A stretch of DNA of 64,000 nt from positions 9,075,811 to 9,139,810 of the forward strand of contig JAFMSR010000007.1 in NCBI GenBank assembly GCA_022818135.1. Reading direction: 5' to 3'. The notes below the pieces were generated by a model. It was not told the origin of the DNA. It searched no databases and saw only the letters and a list, made by a program, of their open reading frames with translations. This document shows, piece after piece, positions 45,762-57,684 of this stretch. The DNA comes from Saxidomus purpurata (Eukaryota > Mollusca > Bivalvia > Venerida > Veneridae). The translations under genes and the position numbers were made by a program. The stretch's first letter is position 1; the number at the start of each line of letters is the position of its first letter.

Positions 45762-46352
45762 ACGCCACAAACTTTTGAACTGATAGCAAAGATATTTGTG
45801 CATGGCCTTTTACTGTGGAAGGAAACTGAAGAACCTCAGCTGAAAACTTCTGTGATCTTGCGGCCACCTAACAACTCGCATACTATACCCATGAAACTCG
45901 GGTTGCATCAATTTGGTGAGAAGTGAGTGCTTCAGCCACAGTACAGTGTTAACCAAACAGTAATTGAGATAACAAGAAAAACTGTGATACAAAGTATCAC
46001 AGCGGGCCAACAAACAATAATGCCATGTAAATATTTTGGAAATTGGTGGTGATGGTTGATGTTGAGGCATGGCCCCAAAAGAAAATTCTGGTTGAACAAG
46101 CAAATTGACACGACATCACATCTACTTACTGACCTCAAGTATCGAAAATTTACTATTATCAAATAATATTTATACAGTATGTCCAAGAATGCCCTATATA
46201 CCGTTCCTGGTACGTCTCAATTTTTCATCACCATTATCTGTATTAATTTGACATGAATGAAGATTTTTATGATTATTTGACGTAAAATATTCTTAAATGG
46301 TTTAAAAGCTAAAAATGATGATTAAAACAGCAGAAAAAAAGTTTAAAAAAAA
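45762..46352. other. Non-coding stretch
   Basis: Nothing recognised on either strand. Confidence 0.45.
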
Positions 46353-46448
46353 AATGGGTGTCAGTGGGATTCGAACTCGTGGATTCGGAAAAGTACACTT
46401 ATACAAAAGAATGTGAGATAAGGTCTCTACTAATACACCACTTAGACA
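46353..46448 (-). pseudogene. Degenerate tRNA-Leu-like sequence
   Basis: On the minus strand, a perfect B box AGTTCGAATCCCACTGACACC and a run of eight T (a pol III terminator) directly after it at about 46347-46354. The 5' part 'tctaagtggtgtattagtagagacc' resembles the D arm of a class II tRNA, but no acceptor-stem match to TGTCAGT is found at the 5' end. A tRNA pseudogene or SINE head. Confidence 0.5.
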
Positions 46449-47421
46449 AGTTTCTATTGCAAGGGAAAACATTTGCTAAGATAATATCATATATATTTAA
46501 AAAAGCAATTGAATATTCAGGCAACTGCACTTCGTTTCTATAATGTCGAAGGCTGTATCAGTGGAAAAAGCAAATCAATCATATTTCCATTTATCACAGC
46601 GTAGATTGCGCCTGAAACGTGAAAAGCGCTTTTCTCTATTTTTATCGGCGTAGATTGCGCCCTCTATGAAACGAACGACAACTCTTGCTTTTCAAAAAAA
46701 AATGACTGTGTCCACAGTTTTCATCTCAGAAATACCTCAATTGCTCAATGAATAGAGGCGCATATATTCGATCTAGTGTTTAAATCTCCATGCATCTTTT
46801 ACTCACCACGTATTAAATATAGCGGGGCGCCCGCAATAATGATGTTGTAAGCAATGCCAAAGTGCTCAGTACAGTACAATGCTTTCATGTCAAGTATTCC
46901 ATGGCTATTCTTTATTCTTTTCAAGTATCTCAATCTGAACCCAAGTCAAAGGAAGTTTTACAGCGTGACTTTATATCATGCAAGTTTAGTTCAGTTTTAG
47001 TAACTGTATACCCGGTTATACTTTGGTATTACTGTAACCTATGTTGTACCTTGATTATATCAAACACAGACAAGCATGTTCGTCAGGTGGAAGATAATGG
47101 TTGCTCTTAAGATGACAAATTTACAATGAAGGGTGAGAAAAACATGCTGTCAAATTATGTAAAAAAACATTTACTGAAGACTGTCATTGTATTAATCTAG
47201 TCATTGATAATTAACTTGTTCTGATAAAATGCATTGTACATACACAATAAAATGCATTGTACATACATTGTGTAAAATTAATGCATTCAGTATAAAAGAT
47301 AAAACGTATCAATTACGGTTTACGGTTACCGATTAAAGTTTTCTTTATTCCCCCTTTTTATTTTAGAATTAAAATTATTCTAATAAGAAACACAACTGAG
47401 ACTATCTTACTTGACTTATTT
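46449..47421. other. Non-coding stretch
   Basis: Holds a short duplication of 'ggcgtagattgcgcc' (about 46600 and 46650) and an 'aaaatgcattgtacatac' duplication (about 47228 and 47250). No gene. Confidence 0.45.
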
Positions 47422-48317
47422 TTATACCCCCACAAAACAAGGTTGGGGGGGGGGGGGGGTATATAGGAGTGAGCTTGTCGGTTTGTTTGTCGGTCGGTCT
47501 GTTGGTTCTCATGGTTTCCGGATGATAACTCATGAATGACTTTACCCTTTTGAATAATTTTTGGTACACACGTGCAACTTCATGAAATACAGGTCAAGTT
47601 CAACTTTGGGGTCAGTAGGTCAAAGGTCAAGGTCACAGTGACTCTGAACTGTAAAACAGTTTCCGGATGATAATTCATAAAAGGCTTGACTGATTTAAAT
47701 AATTTTTGGTACACACATGCAACTTTATGAAATACAGGTCAAGTGCGACTTTGGGGTCAGTAGGTCAAACGTCAAGGTCACAGTGAGCCTGAACAGTAAA
47801 ACAGTTCCCGGATGATAACTCATGAAAGGCTTGACCAATTTAAATAAGTTTTGGTACACACGTGCAACTTCATGAAATACAGGTCAAGTTCAACTTTGGG
47901 GTCAGTAGGTCAAAGGTCAGTCACAGTGACTCTGAACTGTAAAACAGTTTCCGGATGATAACTCATGAAAGGCTTGACCGATTTAAATAATTTTCAGTAC
48001 ACAGCTGTAACATCATGAAATACAGGTCAAGTTCGACTTTGGGGTCAGTAGGTCAAAGGTCAAGGTCACAGTGAGCCTGAACAGTAAAATGGTTTACAGT
48101 AAAACGGTTTACTTGGAACATTTGAATGGTTTCTATTTCTTACGCTTGTCCAGGCGCAATTTTTTACGCTTGTCCAGGCGCTTTCTTTTAAACTAATTAC
48201 TTTGGGGTCAGTAGGTCAAAGGTCATAATGTATAATAACTCAACTCTATGTCCTTGTGGCCATTCCTTTCTTATGGTTGCCATACTTCTGTGACAAAGCT
48301 GTATTGTGGGGGTATAA
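47422..48317 (+). mobile_element. Hairpin-ended modular repeat, copy L (896 bp, complete inverted ends)
   Basis: Follows a T-run. 5' end TTATACCCCCACAAAACA pairs with 3' end TATTGTGGGGGTATAA, and the 5' end also folds on itself through a 15-G run (47444-47459). Leader GTCGGTTTGTTTGTCGGTCGGTCTG at about 47478. Four tandem modules of about 145 bp follow, each 'tttccggatgataactcatgaaaggcttgac', 'ttggtacacacgtgcaacttcatgaaatacaggtcaagttc' and 'ggtcaaaggtcaaggtcacagtgac'. AGGTCAAGGTCA is perfect at 47624-47635 and 48057-48068. No ORF. Confidence 0.88.
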
Positions 48318-50239
48318 TTCGTCACTCTTGTGACAGTTCTAGTTACATCTATTTATGATCGATTATTTTGGGTGAAAGACAGGAATGATAATGCTAAATT
48401 GGTGGCATCAAGCATCTAGACAGAAACTGTCAATAATTTACGAATTTTTCTGAAAGTCTTTGCTTGATGCCATGAATTAAAAACCTTGAGAAGTGCTTCA
48501 AAATGGGAAAATCATAAAAAAGGGACCGCCCTAAATTCACAGTCGGCGTGGTGATTTACTGTAGATCTTTTGGTTTCTGTATCTTGACATGATATGTACA
48601 CTTGTTTAATAAGGCTTGATTCCTTAACTAACAGATACCAGTACACTGTGCTCTTGATAAGGGATGGGTATTGCCAGAAATTTCGTATCACAATAATTTT
48701 TTTAATAATTGCTCTATGCGGCACTGTATTGCTATACGTATTGCCATATATTGAGAGTGAACAACTTTTACCAAAATGTGCTTTGAAGTATTCAAACTTT
48801 GTTGTAATATGGTTATAAATCAATTATATAATTCATTGGAAATATGAAACATTTATTTAAGTAAAAACAGATTAAGAAATGAACGTTTTAAGTAGTGGCT
48901 GGAATCACCCATTCTTATTTGTTTACCTTTTGGGATAGAGTAATTGACTGCCCGTTATCACTAATTAACTGCCAGTCATTATTTCACGGAACAAGCACAC
49001 CTTTCAGGAAGTTTTAAACTGTGAATCATTTGATTAAATGTTATATAATTTACAGAACGATATATTCCAATCATTTTATTAAAGAGACACTCCCTACATC
49101 TAGCAGATCATATTCTCGAAACATAGATTATGTGTTCAATGAACGTAATATGATAAATAAATACAATTTCAAAGAAGAACCCATGGCGAAAAATGCTTCA
49201 TTTTACCACAATTAATAAATATAGAGGCTTTCTGTAATAAATCGCATCCACCCATTTATTGTACAACAACAACTTTACATAGATTATTGAATGGTTTATA
49301 CGGTACTACAGTATATTTTAAACCGCTGATTTTGTCGATAATGACTTGGAATGCATAGCTGAAACTTTTAGGTTAAGTTATAATACTTCTAAAGGTTCCA
49401 TTATTCATGTTTTGGAGGTTATTTAGCTTGGCATCAGTTAAAGGGTATGTCCCTTTAAATAAACAGCATGATATTTATTCATTTAGCAAATTATTTTGTT
49501 TTGAATTGGTAACTGTGACTTTCAAACAATGTGTCTGATATATAATGAATTCAATGGCAATTAAGGCATCAAATGTGGATTTGGAAATATTTACGCTATA
49601 CCTATGTGCTAAAAAAAGACTATTATATGAAGTATGTATTCAATCGAATTAGAAAATAGGCTTTGATCAAATTTAAGAATTTCAGCAAATAAATGATGAG
49701 GAAATTTAAATTTTAATTTACTTTTAAATTACCGCAGTGCAGGTGAAACCAATTATTACCAGTACGTATTGTGTCTCAAACAAATTGCAATATACCGGTA
49801 TTACTGTAAATCAAAATTTTCCAGCTTTGAAACCTATTTGATTTTCTTAAAATTTGAGAAGAAGAAGATATATTTACATGTATTTGAAATGTGACAACAA
49901 AACCAGGTTTAATCACATTGTTTTCAAAATAGATTTTCATTAAATTTCAATGTGTAACATAGATATATTTTGAACACAGACACCTGGAGTATAGAAAGTG
50001 ACCCCCTATTGCCAGGTCCCAACCCCCATGGCCATCATAATTTATCATCACAGAACATCTAACTCTTCCTGGTTAATTGTACATGAAAGTTTGGCCTTAT
50101 TCTAAGCATGTTCTAAAATTTCATGAAATTTTCGCTAACTTCTCTTTTGATTTTACATGGAGATATAAATATTTTCTTGGTTGAGATATTTCATGGACTT
50201 GTTCTTGGTAGATAATTTATTTAATTGTGCCTCAATTCT
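48318..50239. other. AT-rich non-coding stretch
   Basis: Almost 2 kb with no repeat or gene I can support. Frames of 74-103 codons on both strands at 48512-48823 overlap each other and have no domain-like features. Confidence 0.5.
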
Positions 50240-50759
50240 TTGTTGTGGTTCTTCATGGTGTCTATTGACTCTTACATGATATTTGATTCTTCAAAATGAA
50301 GTGTGTGACCCTACCATTTGTTGAGAATTTTTCATGTAGTTCTGGCCCTTTCTTTGTTTTGGATTTTTCATGGAGTTGTGGCCCTTCCTTGGTTGTGGAT
50401 TCTTCATGGAGTTGTGAGTCTTTCTTGGTTGTGGATTCTTCATGATGTTGTGGCCCTTTGTTGTGAATTTTTCATGTGGTTGAAGCCCTTTCTTTGTTGT
50501 GAATTTTCATGTAGTGGTGGCCCTTTCTATGTTGTGAATTTTTCATGGAGTTGTGACTCTTTCTTGGTTGTGGATTTTTCAAAGCGTTGTGGCCCTTTCT
50601 TGGTTGTAAATTTTTCATGGAGTTGTGACCTTTTCTTGGTTGAGATTTTTTCATGGAGTTATAGCCCTTTCTTGGTTTTGGATTTTTTCCCCCCCCCCCC
50701 CAAGGATGGAGTTGTGGCCTCTTTCTTTGTCTGTGGATTCTTCATGGCAGTTGTGAGCA
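50240..50759 (+). repeat. 36-bp minisatellite, first block
   Basis: Ten to twelve units of 'ttcatggagttgtggccctttcttggttgtgga(a/t)tt', more diverged toward the left end. A 14-C run interrupts it at about 50688-50701. Because 36 is a multiple of 3 and units lack stops, long open frames appear on both strands; they are not genes. Confidence 0.88.
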
Positions 50760-51952
50760 TAACTCCAAAAGTTCTTGAGCTGTGGTTTCTTCATTTTCAT
50801 ACACTGAGGCACCTTGGGAGGAAGTACAGTGTGTAGAAAATCTCTACCTTGTCATTTGGTTGATTCCCTTTTTCGATTTACTTGCTTTGTCCGGAGCATA
50901 ACTCCAAATGTACTTGAGGGCCTTTCTTCAAACTTAATCTGACATGCCATTGTTGGTGCAGTGTGCAAATAACTCTACCTTGTACTTTTAGAGTTATTCC
51001 CCTTTATAGATTTACTTTAAAAGTTTTGTCCGGAGCTAACTCCAAAGTACTTGGGGATTTATTCAAACTTAATTGACATCTTGGTGGAAGTGCAGTGTGC
51101 ATGAACATAACTTTACCTTGCTCTTTTGAGTTATTCCCCTTTATCAGGATTTACTTGTAGCCATAACTCCAATGGTACTTAGGGATTTTCTTCAAACTTA
51201 ATCCCCCGACATAGCACATTGGTAGGAGTGATGTAAGAAAATAGCTCTTTGTCCTTGCCGACTTTTAGGTTATTCCCCTTTATCAGATTTCCTTGCAAAG
51301 TTTTGTCCAGAGCATAACTCCAAAAGTACTTGAGGGATTTTCTTCAAACTTAATACACTGACAGAGCACATTGGGAGGAAGTGCAGTGTGTAAGAACAAT
51401 AACTCTACTTTGCCTACTTTTAGAGTTATTCCCCTTTATCAGATTTACTTGTCCGAAGCATAACTCCAAAAGTACTTGAGGGATTTTCTTCAAACTTAAT
51501 ACACTGACATAGCACATTGGTAGGAAGTGCAGTGTGTAAGAACAATAACTCTACCTTGCCTACTTTTAGAGTTATTCCCCTTTATCAGATTTACTTGAAA
51601 AAAAATTCCGGAGCATAACTCCAAAAGTACTTGAGGGATTTTTGTTCAAACTTAATACACTGACAGCACATTGGGAGGAAGTGCAGTGTGCAAGAACAAT
51701 AACTCTGCCTTGCCTACTTTTAGTCAAATAGAAAAATATCATACCTATACTGATAATGAACATTAATATAATTTTGCAAACCTTCTCTTCATTGCCTTAT
51801 TCTTTTTCCACTTACTTGAAAACTGTACTCAGCATGACCATAACTATATGGCTTTTTAAGGATTTCCTCTCACCAAGTAAAATGTACGAAAGTACAACCT
51901 TCAGGTAACTTCTTCCTGGCGGGGGGATTAACCATGTGTAACATGGCTCTTG
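50760..51952 (+). repeat. Modular repeat, copy M: 145-bp tandem modules inside the minisatellite
   Basis: Six modules near 50891, 51029, 51160, 51305, 51451 and 51605 share 'gtccggagcataactccaaaagtacttgagggattttcttcaaacttaat', 'gcacattgggaggaagtgcagtgtgtaagaa' and 'gagttattcccctttatcagatttactt'. The 3' end is 'aacatggctcttg' at 51952, directly against the resumed 36-bp array. Modules 2 and 3 have many 1-3-base losses. Confidence 0.82.
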
Positions 51953-52603
51953 TTCATGGAGTTGTGACTCTTTCTTGGTTGCTGAAATTTCATGGAATTG
52001 TGGCCCATTCTTGGTTGTGGATTTTTCATGGAGTTGTGGCCCTTTCTTGGTTGTGAATTTTTCATGGAGTTGTGGCCCTTTCTTTGTTGTGGATCTTTCA
52101 TGGAGTTGCAGCCCTTTCTTTGTTGTGGATTCTTCATGGAGTTGTGACTCTTTCTTGATTGTGAACTTTTCATGGAGTTGTGGCCCTTTCTTTGTTGTGA
52201 ATTGTCCATAAAAGTTGTGGCCCTTTCTTTGTTGTCGATTTTTCATGGAGTTGTGTCTCTTTCTTGGTTGTGGATTTTTCATGGAGTTGTGGCCCTTTCT
52301 TGGTTGTGAATTTTTCATGGAGTTGTGGCCTTTTCTTGGTTGAGATTTGTTCATGGAGTTGTGGCCCTTTCTTGGTTGTGGATTTTTCATGGAGTTGCGA
52401 CTCTTTCTTGGTTGCGGATATTTCATGGAGTTGTGGCCCTTTCTTTGTTGTGTATTTTTCATGGAGTTGCGACCCTTTCTTGGTTTTGAATTTTTCATGG
52501 TGTTGTGGCCCTGTCTTTGTTTTGGATTTTTCATGGAGTTGTGGCCCTTTCTTTGTTGTGGATTCTTGATGGAGTTGTGACTCTTTCTTGGTTGTGAATT
52601 TTT
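51953..52603 (+). repeat. 36-bp minisatellite, main block (about 18 units)
   Basis: Exact 36-base spacing, for example ATGGAGTTG at 52281 and 52317. Variants alternate tggccc/tgactc and tcttggttg/tctttgttg. A 240-codon minus-strand frame (Met-Lys-Asn-Pro-Gln repeats) and several plus frames are by-products of the 12-codon period. Confidence 0.95.
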
Positions 52604-53785
52604 AGCTCACCTGAGCTGGCTTAGGGTGAGCTATTAGGATCGATGAATGTCCGTCGTCCGTCGTCCGTCCACACTTAGTTCGTTATCACTCTAGTGGTCA
52701 CATTTTTGCCTCAGTTGTCACAAAACTTGGTCAGGATGTTTGTCCCAGTAATTACTCAGACGAGTTCGAATATGGGTCATCTCGGATGAAAAACTAGGTC
52801 ACATGACCCAAAAATAGAAAAATCTTGTTAAGGCTCTAGAGGCTACTGTTTCAGTCCAAATATCCTGGCAAATTGTCAGAAAGGTTGTTTGGTCAATTTC
52901 TAGCTCAAGAATAAATATGGGTCACCTGGGGTCAAAAACTAGGTCACACAGCCCAAATATGGAAAAACCTTGTTTACACTCTAGAGGTAACATTTTCAGC
53001 CCAAATATCCTGGAAATTTGTCAGAAAGGTTGTTAAGATGATTTCTAGCTCAAGTTCGAATATGGGTCATCTGGGGTCAAAAACAAGGTCACACAGCCTG
53101 AATATGGAAAAGCCTTGTTAACACTTTAGAGGTAACATTTTCAGCCCAAATAACCTGGAAATATGTCAGAAAGGTTGTTTCGATGATTTCTAGCCCAAGT
53201 TCGAATATGGGTCATCTGGGGTCAAAAACTAGGTCACAGAGCCCAAATATGGAAAAACCTTGTTAACACTCTAGATGTTACATTTTCAGCCCAGATATCC
53301 TTGAAATTTGTCAGAAAGGTTGTTTCGATGATTTCTATTTCAAGTTCGAATATGGGTCATCTGGGGTCAAAAACTAGGTCACACAGCCCAAATATGGAAA
53401 AGCCTTGTTAATACTCTAGAGGTAACATTTTCAGCCCAAATATCCTGGAAATTTGTTGGAAAGGTTGTTTTGATGATTTCTAGCTCAAGTTCGAATATGG
53501 GTCATCTGGGGTCAAAAACTAGGTCACAGAGCCCAAATGTGGAAAAACCTTGTTAACACTCTAGAGGTTACATTTTCAGCCAAAATATCCTGGAAATTTG
53601 TCAGAAAGGTTGTTTCGATGATTTCTAGCTCAAGTTTTAATATGGGTCATCTGGGGTCAAAAACTAGGTCACACAGCCCAAATATGGAAAAGCCTTGTTA
53701 ATACTCTAGAGGTAACATTTTCAGCCCAAATATCCTGGAAATTTGTCAGAAAGGTTGTTTCGATGATTTCTAGCAACTTTGTTAA
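52604..53785 (+). repeat. Hairpin-ended modular repeat, copy N: 144-bp tandem modules
   Basis: 5' end AGCTCACC...GGGTGAGCT hairpin directly after GTGAATTTTT of a minisatellite unit, then the leader GTCCGTCGTCCGTCGTCCGTCC (about 52650-52671). Seven modules follow with period 144-145 bp (ctctagaggtaacattttcagcc near 52981, 53124, 53271, 53416, 53561, 53705). The 3' end is lost; sequence passes into a partial 36-bp unit at about 53786. Confidence 0.9.
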
Positions 53786-53820
53786 AAGCAGTTGTGGCCC
53801 TTTCTTTGTTGTGAATTTTT
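53786..53820 (+). repeat. 36-bp minisatellite remnant (one unit)
   Basis: A single unit, 'cagttgtggccctttctttgttgtgaattttt', trapped between two inserted elements. Confidence 0.85.
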
Positions 53821-54843
53821 AGCTCTAGCTTTACTGATGGATGATTGTCCATCGTACTTCGTTTGTCGTCCATCAACATTTTGATTCAAATGACAACTCC
53901 TCTGAAACCACAAGGCCAATGTTGATGAAACTATGCAGAGATGTTCCTTGCATGAAGCTCTAGCAAAATTGTTCAAAGAATTTCATTCCATGCAGAACTC
54001 TGGTTGCTATGGCAACAAATAGGGAAAACTTAGAAACACAAGGCTCAGAGCTTAGATATTTGGCATGTAGCATTGGCTAGTGGACCTCTACTAAGATTGT
54101 TCAAATTATGACCCCCGAGTCAAAATTGACCCCCTGCGGGTGGTCACTTAGTTTTACATAGGCTTATATAGGAAAAACTTTAAAAATCTTCTTCTCTAAA
54201 ACCACAAGACCTAGAGCTTAGATATTTGGCATGTAGAATTGGCTAGTTCACCTCTACCAAGATTGTTCACATTATGACCCCCGGATCAAAATTGACCCTG
54301 CACGGGGGTCACTTAGTTTTACATAGGCTAATATAGGAAAAACTTTAAAAATCTTCTCTGAAACCACAAGGCCTAGAGCTTAGATATTTGGCATGTAGCA
54401 TTGTCTAGTAGACGTCTACTAAGATATTTCAAATTATGACCCCAAGTCAAAATTGACCCGGTGCAGGGGTCCTTAGTTGCTTGCCCGCTATAAGGAAAAA
54501 CTTAAAAAATCTTCTTCTCTGAAACCACAAGGCCTAGAGCTAGATATTTGGCATGTAGAATTGGCTTATGGAACTCTACCAAGATTGTTCAAATTATGCC
54601 CCAGGGGTCAAAATTTTATTATATTTGGCATGTAGCATTGCCTAGTAGACCTCTTCAAAGTTTGTTCAAATTCGCCCCTTGGGTCAAAATTGGCTTTTCC
54701 GGGGGTGGGGGGGGGGGGGGCATTTGTTTTACAATGATGTATCTAGGAAAACCTATTTGGTATATTACATTGTCTAATGATCTTCCACCAGGCAAGTGGA
54801 CTTGTACCAAGGTGAGCGATATAAGACCATGTTGGCCCTCTTG
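53821..54843 (+). repeat. Modular repeat, copy O (full length, five modules)
   Basis: Starts AGCTCTAGC after the same GTGAATTTTT junction as copy N. It has the head phrase 'ctcctctgaaaccacaaggccaatgttgatgaaac' and 'tctggttgctatggcaac', then about five modules, 'cctagagcttagatatttggcatgtag(c/a)attgg', a poly-G run at 54706-54720, and the 3' terminus GACCATGTTGGCCCTCTTG at 54825-54843 against a minisatellite unit. Confidence 0.88.
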
Positions 54844-54975
54844 TTCATGTAGTTGTGGCCCTTTCTTTGTTGTGGATTTTTCATGGAGTTGTGACTCTTT
54901 CTTTGTTGTGGATTTTTCATGGAGTTGTGGCCCTTTCTTGGTTGTGGAGTTTTCATGTAGTTTTGGCCCATTGTT
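54844..54975 (+). repeat. 36-bp minisatellite, last block (3.6 units)
   Basis: Resumes as 'ttcatgtagttgtggccctttctttgttgtggat' immediately after the 3' hairpin of copy O and ends 'cccattgtt' before another insertion. Confidence 0.9.
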
Positions 54976-55215
54976 AGTTCACCTGGCTAGGTGAGCTATT
55001 ATGACGTCTCAGTGTCTGGCGTCAGTCATATGACATAGATTGAATTTCCTTTCACCACTTTCTTCAAACAACATTTCCCCTGAAACCACTAGATAAAACC
55101 TGGCATGAATGTTCCTTGCAATAAGCTCTATCAAATTTGTTTAAATCAGCCCCATTCCATACAGAACTCTGGTTGCTTTGGCAATGGAAAGGGAAAAACT
55201 TTAAAAAAATCTCTT
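54976..55215 (+). repeat. Modular repeat, copy P (3'-truncated)
   Basis: 5' hairpin AGTTCACCTGGCTAGGTGAGCT after TTGTT, then the head phrase 'acaacatttcccctgaaaccac' and 'actctggttgctttggcaatgg'. Breaks off near 55215 with no modules. Confidence 0.78.
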
Positions 55216-56299
55216 TCACAAAGTTTGCTTTGAATATTGGTGCAAAGAATAACTAAAAAGTACATGTTCAAGAAACAGTTTTTGTGTGTATCCAGTAATA
55301 AGGTGTTCAGAGTAATGCCATTTTGAACTTAGATATCTATACAGTTTAGTGAGCAAACTGTTAATCTGTGACAAAAGCCATTGTGGGATCACTAAAGTGA
55401 TTGTATATGTTCTATTTATAATTGTCATGGAGAGGACTGGAGAATTGTTTAAAGACTTTATTTATATTTCACTCAATGACACTTAACTGACGCTAAGAGG
55501 AAGTGCACTGGATAAGAACCACAACTATGTCAAACCCCAATAATGTGTAGAAAATTGTAGCTCCAATGCAATTTTTCAAATGCTTTTAAAATACAATAAA
55601 TACCAGTGAAATAGATATTTCGAGTGAAGGGGAAAGTCAAACTTTCAGCTAGTGATGCTGTTTTCAACAAAGTTACAGAATGATATTCTTACCTAGGACA
55701 AGTATTCTTCAATCCTTTATGAACACGTTTTCTTGGGCAAAACCAGAAAACTTAATGAATGGTAAAATACTTATGGTACAATTTCTAACTTTTGCCAAAT
55801 ATTTAAATACCTGTTAGAATAATGGTTGTCTGAACATGTGTTGCATATGTTTTTCTTAACACCGCTGAGTGATAATAGGGTCAGCATGACACGTGTTGCC
55901 AGAAACCTCTTAAAATACTATAAATACTTGCACACTTAGAGATGTTATCATCTCTACAGCAGATGTTGTTTAACTAAGTTTGATATTAGTATTCAAGTAC
56001 TTCAGTGTAGCAATTAAGTATAAAAAAAAAATTACAAATACACATTACTGTAAACTACGTTAATTACAAACTCCTTGGGACAATTTAAAGTTGTCTAAAG
56101 ATATATCCACATAACATCCCTTCATTGCAACATGGCCATATTTCCTACTTATTTTAATAGGAGTTACAACCTTGTTACACTATTAACAAACCATTTCCTA
56201 ATGTCCTTTTTAGGTCGATTTTTCAAAGAAAAGGGGAGCTATCCTACTCGCCCCGGCATTGGCATCTGCGTTGGTGTCGCACCTTGGTTAAGTTTTTCG
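55216..56299. other. AT-rich non-coding stretch
   Basis: Nothing recognised. Confidence 0.45.
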
Positions 56300-56640
56300 T
56301 ACCACCCCACTTTATTTCAGAACTATTAGCTTTGAAACTTACCATACTTGTTTACCATCATAACCTCCATCTACAGACAAGAGTACATAACTCTGTCAAG
56401 GTTTTTGACAGAATTATGGCCCTTTTTTGACACAGAAAGTGTATTGAGCTTGGTTATTTTTTTGTACCACCTCACTTTATTTCAAAACCATTAGAGCTAT
56501 TGCTTTGAAACTAACCATACTTATTTACCATCATGACCTACATCAACAGACAAGAGTACATAACTCTGTCAAGGTTTTTGACAGAATTATGCCCCTTTTT
56601 TACTTAAAAAATACATTGAATATAGGTAAAATCCACTTAC
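56300..56640 (+). repeat. Two tandem units with 'acagaattatggccctttttt'
   Basis: 'gtaccac(c/t)ccactttatttcaaaac(t)attag..tttgaaactaaccatacttgtttaccatcatgacctacatc.acagacaagagtacataactctgtcaagg' is repeated at about 56299 and 56466 (period about 167). Related to the GGGCCATAATT repeats at 13541-14330. Confidence 0.75.
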
Positions 56641-56767
56641 AGTCTTAACCCTTTGAGATATTGCTTTGAAACTTTGAATGCTTGTTTACATCATTACCCA
56701 ACCATCTTTATTTTTGGGAAGAAACATGCAAAGTTACATTTGTATCTTGCTCTCTCAGTTTGTTTTA

Positions 56768-56938
56768 AATTCACCTGGCACAAAGTTCCAGGGTGAGCTA
56801 TTACAACTGTTCACTGTCCTGGGTGCGTCATCTGTCTGTCCACCAAATGCACAATTATAATCTTTGTCTTGCATAGATCTAATGATATATTGCAGAATGT
56901 TCTCTGTAAATTCAGGTGAACAATATTGGGCCCTCTTC
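56768..56938 (+). repeat. Hairpin-ended modular repeat, copy Q (171 bp, module-less)
   Basis: 5' hairpin TTCACCTGG...CCAGGGTGAGCT after GTTTTAAA, leader CATCTGTCTGTCCACC at about 56830, 3' end GGGCCCTCTTC. The 24-bp minisatellite begins at the next base (TTCATG). Confidence 0.72.
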
Positions 56939-57238
56939 TTCATGTACCATATCTTGTGTTTCTTCATGGACAATATTTTGAGCTCCATCATGTACTTTTC
57001 ATGTACCCTGTCTTGTGTGTCTTCATACCATATCTTGTGTTTTTTCATGGGAATCTTATGCTCCTTCATGGGCCATATCTTCCACTCATTTATGTATCAT
57101 TTATTGTATTTATTCATGTACCATATTTTGTGTTCATGCATGGACAACATCTTTAAGTCCTTTATGGCACATAAACTTGTGTTCCTTCTTGTACCATGTC
57201 TTTTGTTTCTTCTTGGACCATATTTTGTGCTTCTTCAT
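56939..57238 (+). repeat. 24-bp minisatellite, first block (about 12 diverged units)
   Basis: Units of the form 'ttcatg(g/t)accatatcttgtgtttc', diverged. Open frames across it are period artefacts (24 = 8 codons). Confidence 0.85.
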
Positions 57239-57684
57239 TAGGGCTGGGGATCGCGAAACAAGTGGTGATCCGATCGAATCCACGAATTAGAGCTGACGAA
57301 TCACCAATCAAATCTCGAATCATCAGCATCAACTAACAACGACATAAAAACTCTAAACACTTATGAAAATCATTTACTTTATGTGTTTTCAACATAATAT
57401 CATAGTATGTGTTTTGAAATTCATACAATAATTTCTTCGAATCTAATGACAATGCTACGTTGCTAGCTCTAGATTGTTTATTTACTTCCTGCGTATAATT
57501 GCAAGAAAATGAACAAGAACTAATCGTTTTAGCTTTTAGAAAGTTTCAAAGAGATACTTTTTATAACTTATTTGTGTGTGAAAAAGATCGCGATCCAACG
57601 ATCTCGGCAATGACGAATATCCGTACTCTATTTTCTAGACTAGATCGCGGATATCCGAGTACTCTGATACTCGCTACAGCCCTA
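57239..57684. mobile_element. hAT-type MITE (446 bp) with 8-bp TSD
   Basis: Termini TAGGGCTG and CAGCCCTA are perfect inverses. Flanks TTCTTCAT at 57231-57238 and 57685-57692 are an exact 8-bp duplication. Subterminal 'ggatcgcgaaacaagtggtgatccgatcg' and 'gatcgcgatccaacgatc...agatcgcggatatccg' are CpG-rich. An 8-bp TSD plus TAGGGCTG ends is diagnostic of hAT. It contains no transposase. Excision would restore a continuous 24-bp array. Confidence 0.93.

Noticed and set aside
48512..48823. Overlapping 74- and 103-codon frames on opposite strands
   Set aside because: AT-rich chance frames with no domain pattern or splice context.
51812..52534. 240-codon minus-strand frame of Met-Lys-Asn-Pro-Gln-type 12-residue repeats
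   Set aside because: The unit is 36 bp with no stop in several frames, so both strands are open at once. The array is split by mobile elements, and no splice or start context exists.
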